From positions 1 through 31,978 of the forward strand of contig DATAAM010000113.1 in the NCBI GenBank assembly GCA_036260075.1: DNA of 31,978 nt. The letters run 5' to 3'. Source of the DNA: DATAAM01 sp036260075. GTDB lineage: Bacteria; Actinomycetota; Acidimicrobiia; Acidimicrobiales; JAHWLA01. Below, piece after piece: positions 24,494 to 31,385 of this stretch (position 1 is its first letter; every line of letters starts with the position of its first letter). Under the pieces are notes generated by a model. The model saw only the letters and a list, made by a program, of their open reading frames with translations. It searched no databases and was not told the origin of the DNA. The translations under genes and the position numbers were made by a program.

Positions 24494-25698
24494 CGCGCCG
24501 CCACCTTCGTGCGAGCCAGCGCCCCCGCCCACGCTGTGGGGAAGGCCTCCGTCGCCGTCACCCGGGCCACCATACCGAGGGGCGGCAGCGCACGGGAGGG
24601 CGCCTGGCGCCCGGCGAGGGAGTGGTCGTAGGCGGATCGCTCCACGAGCACGAGCGTGACCAGCCCGAAGCGGCCGCGGAGGCGGGCGACGCCCTCCAAG
24701 TCGGGGGTGCCCGCCGCCGCCGTGGTGATCACGACCAGGGCGCCGCCGCTGCCGTCGCGCCGGAGCCTCTGCAAGAGGGGGGCGAGGTGGGCGCCGCGCT
24801 CGACGCCGACGCCGGCCAGGTGCTCCAGCACCGCCTCGCGGTGGGCATGGCCGGCGGCGAACCCGGAGTCGAACCCCCCGGTGGTGAGGAGGCGCACGAG
24901 CGACCGCCGCTTCCAGCAGGAGCGGGCCACGCTCGCCGCCGCGGAGACGGCGATCTCCAACGACTCGGGGGTGTGCACGCCTTCGCGCAGGTCGAGCAGC
25001 ACCGTGGCCCGGCCCTGCCAGGGCATCTCCTCCTGGCGGATCATGAGCTCGTCGAGCTTGGCCGTGGCGCCCCAGTGCACGCGGCGCAGGTCGTCGCCCT
25101 CCTGGTAGTCGCGCAGCGCGTAGAAGTCCTCGCCCGCGTGGCTCAGGGCGGTGGCGTGGTCGGCCCCCGCGTGGGGATCGTTGCCCTGGCTGAGCGGCAC
25201 CGGCTCGATGTCGTCGGCATGGGGGTAGACGGTGAGCTTGGTGACGGGCGCGGCTTCGAGGGATGTCTGCGCCAACCCGAAGGGGTCGTTGAGCTGCAGC
25301 TCCAGGGGGCCGAGGTCGAAGATGCCCCGCCGCTCGGTGGGCAGGCGGTAGGCGGCCCGGGCCGTCTCGCCGGGGGCGAGGGGGGCGAGGAGGAGGCGGG
25401 CCCAGCGGCGGCCGCCGTCGAAGGGGTCGCGGGCGGTGAGCACGGGCGAGCGTCGGAAGGCGAGGTTGCGCACGCTCAGCTCCACCCGGCTGGCCGTGCC
25501 CGCGTGCACCCGCGGCGGGCGCAGCTCTCGGGTGGCCTCGAGCTGGAAGCGGGTGAAGCGCACGTAGAGCACGGCGGCCACGCACAGGGCCAACGCGGCG
25601 GCTGCCATCCCGAACAGCTCGTCGAGGCCGAGCACCCGACCGATCCCCGACAGCACCAGCGAGCCGACGGCGATCATCCACCCCCGCCGGGTCAGCAT
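24490..25698 (-). CDS. DUF58 domain protein (MoxR operon)
   Basis: A 402-residue protein with two N-terminal hydrophobic helices (about 8-22 and 28-47), a beta-rich middle part, and the DUF58 signature FYALRDYQEGDDLRRVHWGA, followed by a von Willebrand A-like domain (ATVLLDLREGV). DUF58 proteins are encoded with MoxR ATPases and are thought to be their partners in assembling or activating membrane or outer proteins. GAGGAG lies before ATG 25698. The 84-bp gap to moxR holds a long hairpin, while the junction to the transglutaminase gene is a 4-base overlap. Confidence 0.92.
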   Translation of the reverse strand: MLTRRGWMIAVGSLVLSGIGRVLGLDELFGMAAAALALCVAAVLYVRFTRFQLEATRELRPPRVHAGTASRVELSVRNLAFRRSPVLTARDPFDGGRRWARLLLAPLAPGETARAAYRLPTERRGIFDLGPLELQLNDPFGLAQTSLEAAPVTKLTVYPHADDIEPVPLSQGNDPHAGADHATALSHAGEDFYALRDYQEGDDLRRVHWGATAKLDELMIRQEEMPWQGRATVLLDLREGVHTPESLEIAVSAAASVARSCWKRRSLVRLLTTGGFDSGFAAGHAHREAVLEHLAGVGVERGAHLAPLLQRLRRDGSGGALVVITTAAAGTPDLEGVARLRGRFGLVTLVLVERSAYDHSLAGRQAPSRALPPLGMVARVTATEAFPTAWAGALARTKVAAR

Positions 25699-25711
25699 CG
25701 CCGTCCCGCTC

Positions 25712-25768
25712 CTCGGTTTTGGGCACGCTTTCCCGCGCTATCCGCGGAAAACCGTGCCCAAAACGGGG
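25712..25768. repeat. 57-bp interrupted palindrome inside the moxR operon
   Basis: GTTTTGGGCACG (25716-25727) pairs perfectly with CGTGCCCAAAAC (25753-25764). Inner arms TTTCC/GGAAA and GCG/CGC extend the stem towards a 5-base loop at 25738-25742, and outer C-G pairs lengthen it at the base. It lies between moxR and the DUF58 gene. It could modulate downstream expression, protect the mRNA end, or be a REP-like dispersed repeat. Confidence 0.8.
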
Positions 25769-25782
25769 TTGGCATGGGACGG

Positions 25783-26757
25783 TCAGCCGCGGCCGGTGGG
25801 GACGGCCACGGAGCCGAGGACCTCCTCCAGCACGTCGGCCGGTCCCAGGCCGCCGAGGGCGGCCTCCGGGGTGAGGACCAAGCGGTGCTCGAGCAGCGGC
25901 ACGGCCAGCGCCTTGATGTCGTCGGGGGTCACGAACTCGCGGCCCAGGGCGGCTGCCCGTGCCCGCCCCGCCCGCTGCATGGCGAGCACGGCACGGGGCG
26001 AGATGCCCAGGGCCAGGTTGGTGTGGTTGCGGGTGGCGTCGGCCAGGTCGACCAGGTAGGCCTTGATGCTGGGCGCCACGTGCACGGCGCGGGCCACCGT
26101 TGTCATGGCCTCGACGTCGCGGGGGCCGGCGACGGCGTCGAGCTCTTCGAATGTGGTCTCCGTGGCGTGGGTGTCGAGCATCTCCAGCTCGGCCTGGCGG
26201 TCGGGGTAGCCCATGCGGATGCGCATGAGGAAGCGGTCGAGCTGGCTCTCGGGCAGCGGGTAGGTGCCCTCGTGCTCGATGGGGTTCTGCGTGGCGATCA
26301 CCATGAACGGCGTGGGCAGCAGGTAGGTGGTGGCGTCCACCGTGACCTGGCGCTCCTCCATCGCCTCCAGCAGGGCCGACTGGGTCTTCGGCGAGGCCCG
26401 GTTGATCTCGTCGCCCAGCACGATGTTGGCGAAGATGCCGCCGGGCCGGAACTCGAAGGTGCCCTTGGCCCGGCTGTACACGTTCACCCCGGTCACGTCG
26501 GAGGGGAGCAGGTCGGGCGTGAACTGGATGCGGTGCCACTCGCAGCCCAGCGAGGCGGCCAGCGCCTTGGCCAGGCTGGTCTTGCCCACGCCGGGCACGT
26601 CCTCGATGAGGAGGTGACCCTCGGCCACGAGGCACACGAGTGCGAGGCGGATGGCGTCGTCCTTGCCCTGGATGACGCGCTCGATGTTCTCCACGATGGT
26701 GTCGAAGGTGGAGGCGAACGATTGCTGAGCCCGGGCCGCCGTGCGTTGTCGTGCCAC
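25783..26757 (-). CDS. MoxR-family AAA+ ATPase
   Basis: A 324-residue AAA+ ATPase with Walker A in PGVGKTSLAKA (about 55-65), Walker B in VLGDEINRASPKTQ, sensor 1 in VIATQNPIEHEGTYPLPE, and the MoxR lid with SPRAVLAMQRAGRARA. MoxR ATPases act like chaperones on VWA- or DUF58-containing partners, and the next two genes encode a DUF58 protein and a transglutaminase. GTG 26757 is chosen because a perfect TACGCT -10 lies 8 nt before it. It is divergent from the ROK kinase gene, 24 bp away. Confidence 0.95.
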   Translation of the reverse strand: MARQRTAARAQQSFASTFDTIVENIERVIQGKDDAIRLALVCLVAEGHLLIEDVPGVGKTSLAKALAASLGCEWHRIQFTPDLLPSDVTGVNVYSRAKGTFEFRPGGIFANIVLGDEINRASPKTQSALLEAMEERQVTVDATTYLLPTPFMVIATQNPIEHEGTYPLPESQLDRFLMRIRMGYPDRQAELEMLDTHATETTFEELDAVAGPRDVEAMTTVARAVHVAPSIKAYLVDLADATRNHTNLALGISPRAVLAMQRAGRARAAALGREFVTPDDIKALAVPLLEHRLVLTPEAALGGLGPADVLEEVLGSVAVPTGRG

Positions 26758-26765
26758 GGCGGGCC

Positions 26766-26771
26766 AGCGTA
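26766..26771 (-). promoter_or_regulatory. leaderless -10 of the moxR operon (TACGCT), sharing TA with the ROK gene
   Basis: On the minus strand TACGCT lies 8 nt before GTG 26757. The TA at 26770-26771 belongs to both opposing hexamers. Confidence 0.6.
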
Positions 26772-26775
26772 CCGT
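26770..26775 (+). promoter_or_regulatory. leaderless -10 of the ROK gene (TACCGT)
   Basis: TACCGT lies 6 nt before GTG 26782, with no ribosome binding site between. It forms a divergent pair with the moxR -10. Confidence 0.6.
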
Positions 26776-26781
26776 CCGCCC

Positions 26782-27636
26782 GTGCGGACGGCGCTGGCGC
26801 TCGACATCGGCGGCACCAAGCTCGCTGCCGCGCTCGTGCGGGAGGACGGCGTGGTGGTCGAGCGTGCTGTCACTCGAACGCCGGCGGAAGATGTGTGGTC
26901 GGCGCTGGTCGGGCTGGTGTCGCCGCTGGGGGACGAGGCTGTCGTGTGCGGTGTCGGCTGCGGCGGTCCGATGACGGCGGGCGGCGAGGAGGTGTCGCCG
27001 CTCAACATCCCGTCGTGGCGGAGGTTTCCGCTGCGGGCCCGGCTGGCCGAGCTGACCGGGCTGCCCGTCGTGGTCGACAACGACGCCAAGGCGCTCGCCG
27101 TCGGGGAGGGGTGGACCGGCGCCGCCGCCGGGGTGCGCGACTACCTCGGCATGGTGGTGTCGACCGGCGTGGGCGGCGGCGTCGTGCTCGACGGGCGGCT
27201 GCTCGCCGGCGCCGCGGGCAACGCGGGCCACATCGGCCACGTGATCGTGGAAGCCGACGGACGGGTGTGCGGCTGCGGGGCGCAGGGGTGCCTGGAGGCC
27301 GAGGCGTCGGGCACAGCCATCGAGGCCGCCACCGGGCGGCCGGCGGCCGAGGCCGGGCCCGACGTCGTGGCCCGCACCGGTCGCCTGGTGGGACGGGCCG
27401 TGGCCTCGGTGTGCAACCTCCTCGACCTGCGACTGGCGGTGGTGGCGGGCTCGGTGGCGCTCGGCTTCGGAGAGCCGTTCTTCGCTGCCGCCCAGGCCGA
27501 GCTCGACGCCCGCTGTCGCCTCGACTTCTCACGAGGCGCCCGCGTGGTGCCCGCCGCGCTGGGCACCGACGCGGGCCTCGTGGGGGCCGCCCGCCTGGCC
27601 TTCGTCAGTGATGCAGGACGACTTGACCCTGCATGA
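26782..27636 (+). CDS. ROK-family sugar kinase
   Basis: A 284-residue cytosolic kinase of the ROK family, probably a glucokinase or related hexose/aminosugar kinase. It has the ATP phosphate loop LDIGGTKLAAALV, catalytic D101 in VDNDAKALA, the second glycine-rich loop VSTGVGGGVV, and the zinc site H153, C163, C165 and C170 (GHVIVEADGRVCGCGAQGC). The usual glutamate of the ExGH motif is H150 here (NAGHIGH), a variant also seen in other actinobacterial ROK proteins. No DNA-binding domain is present, so it is an enzyme rather than a ROK repressor. The 3' end overlaps a convergent gene by 32 bp. Confidence 0.93.
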   Translation: MRTALALDIGGTKLAAALVREDGVVVERAVTRTPAEDVWSALVGLVSPLGDEAVVCGVGCGGPMTAGGEEVSPLNIPSWRRFPLRARLAELTGLPVVVDNDAKALAVGEGWTGAAAGVRDYLGMVVSTGVGGGVVLDGRLLAGAAGNAGHIGHVIVEADGRVCGCGAQGCLEAEASGTAIEAATGRPAAEAGPDVVARTGRLVGRAVASVCNLLDLRLAVVAGSVALGFGEPFFAAAQAELDARCRLDFSRGARVVPAALGTDAGLVGAARLAFVSDAGRLDPA

Positions 27637-28048
27637 AGAAGGTGGACGCGCCGCTGGTGCAACTGCTCCCGGCTGTGATGGCGGGCGTCACTGTGATGGT
27701 CCCGTCGACCTCGCCCGCGAGCTGGAGCGACCCGCCCCGCCAGATGAACCCGAACCGATGGCCGTCGCTCGTCGTGCCCGAGCCGTAGCCGTCGTCGCAC
27801 CATCCGCCGATGGATCCGGATGCGTAGAACATGGTCACGCCGGTCGAGCACGACGCGGTCGCGCTCATGTTGAAGCCTCCGGAGGAGAACGGGCCGGTGT
27901 TGAACCTGAATGCAGGTCCGCCGCCCACCGCCATCTCTCCTGTTGCGAGGCTGCACGTGTCGGTGTGGGCCTCGACGGTCCCGTCGAAGGCGCCCAGCGC
28001 CGTCCCGATCACCGCGACCGCCACCACGAAGCGCTTCGCTCTGCGCAT
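27605..28048 (-). CDS. small secreted cysteine-containing protein of unknown function
   Basis: A 147-residue exported protein: signal peptide MRRAKRFVVAVAVIGTALGA, cleaved about residue 27 (before HTDTC), then a Gly/Ser/Thr-rich, probably beta-sheet domain with four cysteines that could form two disulfides. I do not recognise a family. ATG 28048 is preferred over the upstream ATG at 28096 because AAGGGGG lies just before it and it gives a perfect signal peptide. A TAGGTT hexamer (28119 to 28114, leftwards) could start transcription. The composition differs from its enzyme neighbours. Confidence 0.8.
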   Translation of the reverse strand: MRRAKRFVVAVAVIGTALGAFDGTVEAHTDTCSLATGEMAVGGGPAFRFNTGPFSSGGFNMSATASCSTGVTMFYASGSIGGWCDDGYGSGTTSDGHRFGFIWRGGSLQLAGEVDGTITVTPAITAGSSCTSGASTFFMQGQVVLHH

Positions 28049-28113
28049 TGTCCCCCCTTGCGGAGCCGACGGCTCCCCGGGCCGACGGTACTGCACCCCC
28101 AGCCGGCGGTCGG

Positions 28114-28119
28114 AACCTA
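28114..28119 (-). promoter_or_regulatory. putative -10 (TAGGTT) of the secreted protein gene
   Basis: On the minus strand TAGGTT lies about 65 nt before ATG 28048. It sits in one arm of the inverted repeat CTACCGCCCGGTAG (28117-28130), whose other arm is part of the rightward -10. Confidence 0.4.
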
Positions 28120-28127
28120 CCGCCCGG

Positions 28128-28133
28128 TAGCCT
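28128..28133 (+). promoter_or_regulatory. leaderless -10 of the acyl-CoA dehydrogenase gene (TAGCCT)
   Basis: TAGCCT within CGGTAGCCT lies 7 nt before ATG 28141, with no Shine-Dalgarno sequence. Confidence 0.7.
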
Positions 28134-28140
28134 CGACCGC

Positions 28141-29367
28141 ATGGACGTGCGCTATCCGCCGGAAGCCGAGGAGTACCGCGAGAAGGTGCAGGCCTTCCTG
28201 GCCGAGCACCTGCCTGCTGACTGGAAGGGCATCGGCGCGCTGCACAAGGAGGAGGCCCGGCAGTTCACCCTCGAGTGGCGCCGGACGCTGCACGACAACA
28301 ACCTCCTGGCCGTCTCGTGGCCCAAGGAGTACGGCGGCGCAGGCCTCACGCCGCTCGAGCAGGTGGTCATCGCCGAGGAGTTCGCCAAGGCGGGCGTGCC
28401 CCAGGGCACCATCAACGACCTCTTCTCGATCCAGATGGTCGGCAACACGATCATCCAGTGGGGCACCGAGGAGCAGAAGCGCCACTTCCTGCCCCGCATC
28501 CTGAGCGGCGAGGACGTGTGGTGCCAGGGCTACTCGGAGCCCAACGCAGGCTCCGACCTCGCCAACCTGGCCTGCAAGGCCGAGCTCGACGGCGACGAGT
28601 GGGTGATCAACGGCCAGAAGATCTGGACGTCGGCCGGCCACCTGGCCAACTGGATCTTCGTGCTGTGCCGCACCGACGCCACAGCGCCCAAGCACCGGGG
28701 CATCACGTTCGTCCTCTGCCCGATGGACCAGCCCGGCATCGAGGTCCGGCCCATCCGGATGATCTCGGGCGAGTCCGAGTTCAACGAGGTCTTCTTCACC
28801 GACGCCCGCACGCCCAAGGAGAACGTGATCGGCGAGGTGAACAACGGCTGGCCGGTGGCCATGACCCTGCTCGGCTACGAGCGGGGCGAAGCGGCCGCCG
28901 TCCTCCCCATCCGCTTCCGCACGGAGCTCGACCGGCTCACCGAGCTGGCCAAGGAGCGGGGCAAGCACGCCGACCCGCTGATCCGGCAGCGCCTGGCCTG
29001 GTGCCACAGCAAGGTGGAGATCATGCGGTACTTGGGCATGCGGGCGCTCACCGCCTGGCTGGCTGGTGGCCATCCCGGCCCCGAGGCCGCCATCACCAAG
29101 CTCAACTGGAGCGAGTACCACAAGACAGTCACCGAGCTGGCGCTCGACATCCTGGGGAGCGACGCCCTGGCACCCAGCGGGAAGCCGGCGCTCGCCGCCT
29201 TCCAGACCGACGAGCCCGGGTCACCCAACTCCTCGGCCTCTTGGGTTGGCACGTTCCTCAACGCCCGCGCGGGCACCATCTACGCGGGCACCTCGCAGAT
29301 CCAGCGCAACATCATCGGCGAGCTCGTGCTCGGCCTGCCGAAGGAGCCCAAGCCCGCCGGTGCCTGA
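28141..29367 (+). CDS. acyl-CoA dehydrogenase
   Basis: A 408-residue FAD-dependent acyl-CoA dehydrogenase catalysing alpha,beta-desaturation of an acyl-CoA. Typical parts are the N-terminal helical domain with SWPKEYGGAGLT, the middle beta domain with YSEPNAGSDLANL and INGQKIWTSAGH (FAD and substrate contacts), and the C-terminal helical domain ending AGTIYAGTSQIQRNIIGE. The substrate (fatty acid, sterol side chain or amino-acid derivative) cannot be told from the sequence. The next gene overlaps by 8 bp. No other beta-oxidation gene is in the window. Confidence 0.95.
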   Translation: MDVRYPPEAEEYREKVQAFLAEHLPADWKGIGALHKEEARQFTLEWRRTLHDNNLLAVSWPKEYGGAGLTPLEQVVIAEEFAKAGVPQGTINDLFSIQMVGNTIIQWGTEEQKRHFLPRILSGEDVWCQGYSEPNAGSDLANLACKAELDGDEWVINGQKIWTSAGHLANWIFVLCRTDATAPKHRGITFVLCPMDQPGIEVRPIRMISGESEFNEVFFTDARTPKENVIGEVNNGWPVAMTLLGYERGEAAAVLPIRFRTELDRLTELAKERGKHADPLIRQRLAWCHSKVEIMRYLGMRALTAWLAGGHPGPEAAITKLNWSEYHKTVTELALDILGSDALAPSGKPALAAFQTDEPGSPNSSASWVGTFLNARAGTIYAGTSQIQRNIIGELVLGLPKEPKPAGA

Positions 29368-29707
29368 CGACACCCGGGCGGTGATCGACCGCTTCAACGA
29401 CACGTTCAACGAGCGCGACGTCGACGCCATCATGGCGCTGATGACCGACGACGTGGTCTTCGAGAGCACCGGTCCGGCGCCCGACGGCGAACGCCACGAG
29501 GGGGCTGCCGCCGTGCGAGCGGCGTGGGAAGCGCTCTTCGCCGCCTCGCCGGACGCCCGCTTCGACGCCGAGGACGTGTTCACGGCGGGCGACCGGGCCA
29601 CCGTCCGCTGGCGCTACGACTGGGGTGACGGCCACGTGCGGGGCGTCGACGTCATGCGGGTGCGGGACGGCAAGGTGTGCGAGAAGCTCTCCTACGTGAA
29701 GGGGTGA
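29360..29707 (+). CDS. SnoaL-like/NTF2-fold protein
   Basis: A 115-residue protein with the SnoaL-like pattern: an N-terminal helix ending FNERDVDAIMALM, then TDDVVFEST and beta strands carrying RATVRWRYDW and VDVMRVRDGKV. The fold serves as small hydrolases, isomerases or binding proteins; no specific reaction can be assigned. GTG 29360 overlaps the acyl-CoA dehydrogenase stop by 8 bp, and its own stop overlaps the next gene (GTGA), so the three genes are co-transcribed and probably translationally coupled. Confidence 0.85.
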   Translation: MPDDTRAVIDRFNDTFNERDVDAIMALMTDDVVFESTGPAPDGERHEGAAAVRAAWEALFAASPDARFDAEDVFTAGDRATVRWRYDWGDGHVRGVDVMRVRDGKVCEKLSYVKG

Positions 29708-29937
29708 ACGCCGGGGCCGTGTTGGCCGTCGTGGTGCGCCCCTGGTTGTGGCGCAGCGCGCTCGCCCTGGCCCCGCCCGGGTGGTGGCGGCGGCCCCCGT
29801 TCCTGCCGGTCCCCGACCCCGCCTACGCCGCCTTCCGCCTGCAGACGATGTACGGCGACGCCTCGCACTCGCCGGAGCCCGCCGACGTCATCACGTACCT
29901 CGGCTGGTGTCGGAGGTACCGTCGGCTCGTGCGGTAG
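29704..29937 (+). CDS. conserved small actinobacterial protein, function unknown
   Basis: A 77-residue protein starting with GTG inside the SnoaL-like stop codon. Notable blocks are a tryptophan- and proline-rich stretch (RPWLWRSALALAPPGWW, then FLPVPDPAYAAFRLQT) and a C-terminal helix YLGWCRRYRRL. I recall similar short proteins in other actinobacteria, especially the PDPAY...FRL block and the final WCR, but know no function. One weakly hydrophobic N-terminal segment might associate with the membrane. Its TAG stop is also the first half of the next -10 hexamer. Confidence 0.7.
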   Translation: MNAGAVLAVVVRPWLWRSALALAPPGWWRRPPFLPVPDPAYAAFRLQTMYGDASHSPEPADVITYLGWCRRYRRLVR

Positions 29938-29940
29938 CCT
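29935..29940 (+). promoter_or_regulatory. -10 element (TAGCCT) overlapping the upstream stop codon
   Basis: The TAG stop of the 77-residue gene is the first half of TAGCCT, within CGGTAGCCT. The element lies 8 nt before ATG 29949 of a short leader ORF and 53 nt before the HNH gene start. Confidence 0.6.
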
Positions 29941-29948
29941 CTTCTGCA

Positions 29949-29981
29949 ATGCGTGTGCCACCACGGACGCCGGTGCGGTAG
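29949..29981 (+). CDS. possible leader peptide (10 aa) upstream of the HNH gene
   Basis: ATG 29949 opens a 10-codon ORF (MRVPPRTPVR, TAG stop) exactly where the transcript from the TAGCCT element should begin. The stop precedes the HNH start by 12 nt, and the AGGGGG ribosome binding site begins inside it. The short proline- and arginine-containing peptide could act in cis, or be accidental. Confidence 0.35.
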   Translation: MRVPPRTPVR

Positions 29982-29993
29982 GGGGAAACCGGC

Positions 29994-30506
29994 GTGCCGC
30001 GGGCGCTTGTCCTCAACGCGACGTACGAGCCACTGTGCATCGTCACGACGCGACGGGCGCTCCTGCTGGTGCTCGACGAGAAGGCCGAGCTGCTGCACGA
30101 CACGGGCAGCGCCTTCCACTCGGAGCGGGCCGCGTTCCCCGAGCCTTCGGTGGTGCGCCTCACCTACTTCGTGAAGGTCCCGTACGTGGCGCGGGTGGCG
30201 CTCAACCGTCGGGCCGTGTTCGCCCGCGACGGCCACAAGTGCCAGTACTGCGGCTCGCCCGCCGAGAACATCGACCACGTGGTCCCGCGCAGCAAGGGCG
30301 GCACCCACACCTGGGACAACGTGGTGGCCGCCTGTCGTCCGTGCAACACCCGCAAGGAGGACCGGCTGCTGCACGAGACGCCCCTCAAGCTGCGGCGCCA
30401 GCCCACGGTGCCGCGCGAGCGGGCGTGGGCGCTCGTCGCAACCGGCTCGGTGCGCCACGACTGGGAGCCGTACCTGGCGGTGGCCCGCTCGTCGCTCAGC
30501 GCGTGA
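29994..30506 (+). CDS. HNH endonuclease
   Basis: A 170-residue protein of a conserved actinobacterial HNH type. The N-terminus (ALVLNATYEPLCIVTTRRAL) and the block VRLTYFVKVPY precede a zinc-bound HNH core: C83 and C86 (CQYCG), D94-H95 (NIDHVVPRS), N109 (TWDNVVAAC), C114 and C117 (CRPCNTRK). It should nick or cut DNA, but the biological target is unknown; such single-copy genes are housekeeping-like rather than mobile. AGGGGG is placed before GTG 29994. Its TGA overlaps the lipoate ligase-like gene (GTGA). Confidence 0.93.
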   Translation: MPRALVLNATYEPLCIVTTRRALLLVLDEKAELLHDTGSAFHSERAAFPEPSVVRLTYFVKVPYVARVALNRRAVFARDGHKCQYCGSPAENIDHVVPRSKGGTHTWDNVVAACRPCNTRKEDRLLHETPLKLRRQPTVPRERAWALVATGSVRHDWEPYLAVARSSLSA

Positions 30507-31123
30507 TCCGGCTGCGGGGCACGCCCGCGGAGCTGCACGCCCGGGAGATCGACTGGTCGCAGCGGTCTGTCACGCTCTGCGAGGCGACCTCCACCGCCGT
30601 GGTGCTCGGCTCCACGCAGCCGGAGCCGGCGGCGGTGGGCGAGGTGCCGATCGTGCGCCGGCGCAGCGGGGGCGGGGCCGTGTGGGTGGAGCCCGGCGAC
30701 CCGGTGTGGCTCGACGTGGTCGTGCCCCGCCACGACCCGATGTGGGACGACGACGTGGGGCGCGCCTTCTGGTGGCTGGGGGAGGCGTGGGCCGCCGCAC
30801 TGGGCGACGGCGCCGAGGTGCACCGGGGCGGGCTGTGCACCACGCAGTGGTCGCGGCAGGTGTGCTTCGCCGGGCTCGGCCCGGGCGAGGTCACGCTCCA
30901 CGGGCGCAAGGCGGTGGGCATCGCCCAACGCCGCACGCGAGACGGCGCGCTGTTCCAGTGCGCGGTGCACCGCACGTGGGACCCGCAGGCACTGGTGGCC
31001 CGCCTCGGGCTGTCCGCCGAGGCGTCGGCCGAGCTGGCCGACGTGGCCGTCGGTGTGGCCGACGTGCTCGAGGTCACGCGCCGGTTCGTGCAGAGCATGG
31101 CGACGTCTGCACCCAACTCGTAG
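30503..31123 (+). CDS. lipoate/octanoate-protein ligase family protein, short form
   Basis: A 206-residue member of the BPL/LplA/LipB superfamily. The adenylate-binding motif RRRSGGGAVW (52-61) and the catalytic lysine K136 in LHGRKAVGIAQ are intact. It lacks the C-terminal accessory domain of E. coli LplA and is shorter than most (about 240-340 residues), so it resembles the minimal LplA/LipM-type transferases. It may attach lipoate or octanoate to lipoyl domains, but biotin-type substrates are not excluded. GTG 30503 overlaps the HNH stop, giving a two-gene operon whose stop lies in a terminator-like loop. Confidence 0.82.
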   Translation: MIRLRGTPAELHAREIDWSQRSVTLCEATSTAVVLGSTQPEPAAVGEVPIVRRRSGGGAVWVEPGDPVWLDVVVPRHDPMWDDDVGRAFWWLGEAWAAALGDGAEVHRGGLCTTQWSRQVCFAGLGPGEVTLHGRKAVGIAQRRTRDGALFQCAVHRTWDPQALVARLGLSAEASAELADVAVGVADVLEVTRRFVQSMATSAPNS

Positions 31124-31139
31124 CGAGGCGGGTTTTTTT
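31112..31139 (+). terminator. putative intrinsic terminator after the lipoate ligase-like gene
   Basis: CTCG (31117-31120) and CGAG (31124-31127) form a short stem around the TAG stop codon, with flanking CCC and GGG able to extend it. Seven Ts (31133-31139) follow. The stem is short, but the T-run is the longest in this GC-rich window. Confidence 0.5.
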
Positions 31140-31337
31140 CCGGGAACGACGCGCCTCCGAGCACAGCCGTTGTCGTTCGGGCACGTGACCGAAACGGAGT
31201 CGGAGCCGGCGCTTCACAGTGATGTGCACGCTCGGCCCGATTGGGCGTGGCGCACAAATTCGGCGACAACACGAGAACCTTTGCTTTATCCGAAGGAGCA
31301 ATCAGAGCCCGGAAATTGTTCTCTCAACGCCATTTAC

Positions 31338-31353
31338 GAACGCAGTTGCGTTC
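31338..31353. promoter_or_regulatory. perfect palindrome, candidate operator
   Basis: GAACGCA-GT-TGCGTTC has two perfect 7-base arms. It is flanked by TTTAC on one side and TTTACG on the other. A TACGCT hexamer follows at 31356-31361, so a bound repressor could block a promoter there. The spacing differs from the LexA box. Confidence 0.5.
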
Positions 31354-31385
31354 TTTACGCTCCACTGCAAGCAGTCTGGGGAGTC

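Noticed and set aside
22199..26635. A 1478-codon leftward frame through moxR, DUF58 and the transglutaminase
   Set aside because: Only the segment from ATG 24493 is real; the rest are out-of-frame readings of DUF58 and moxR.
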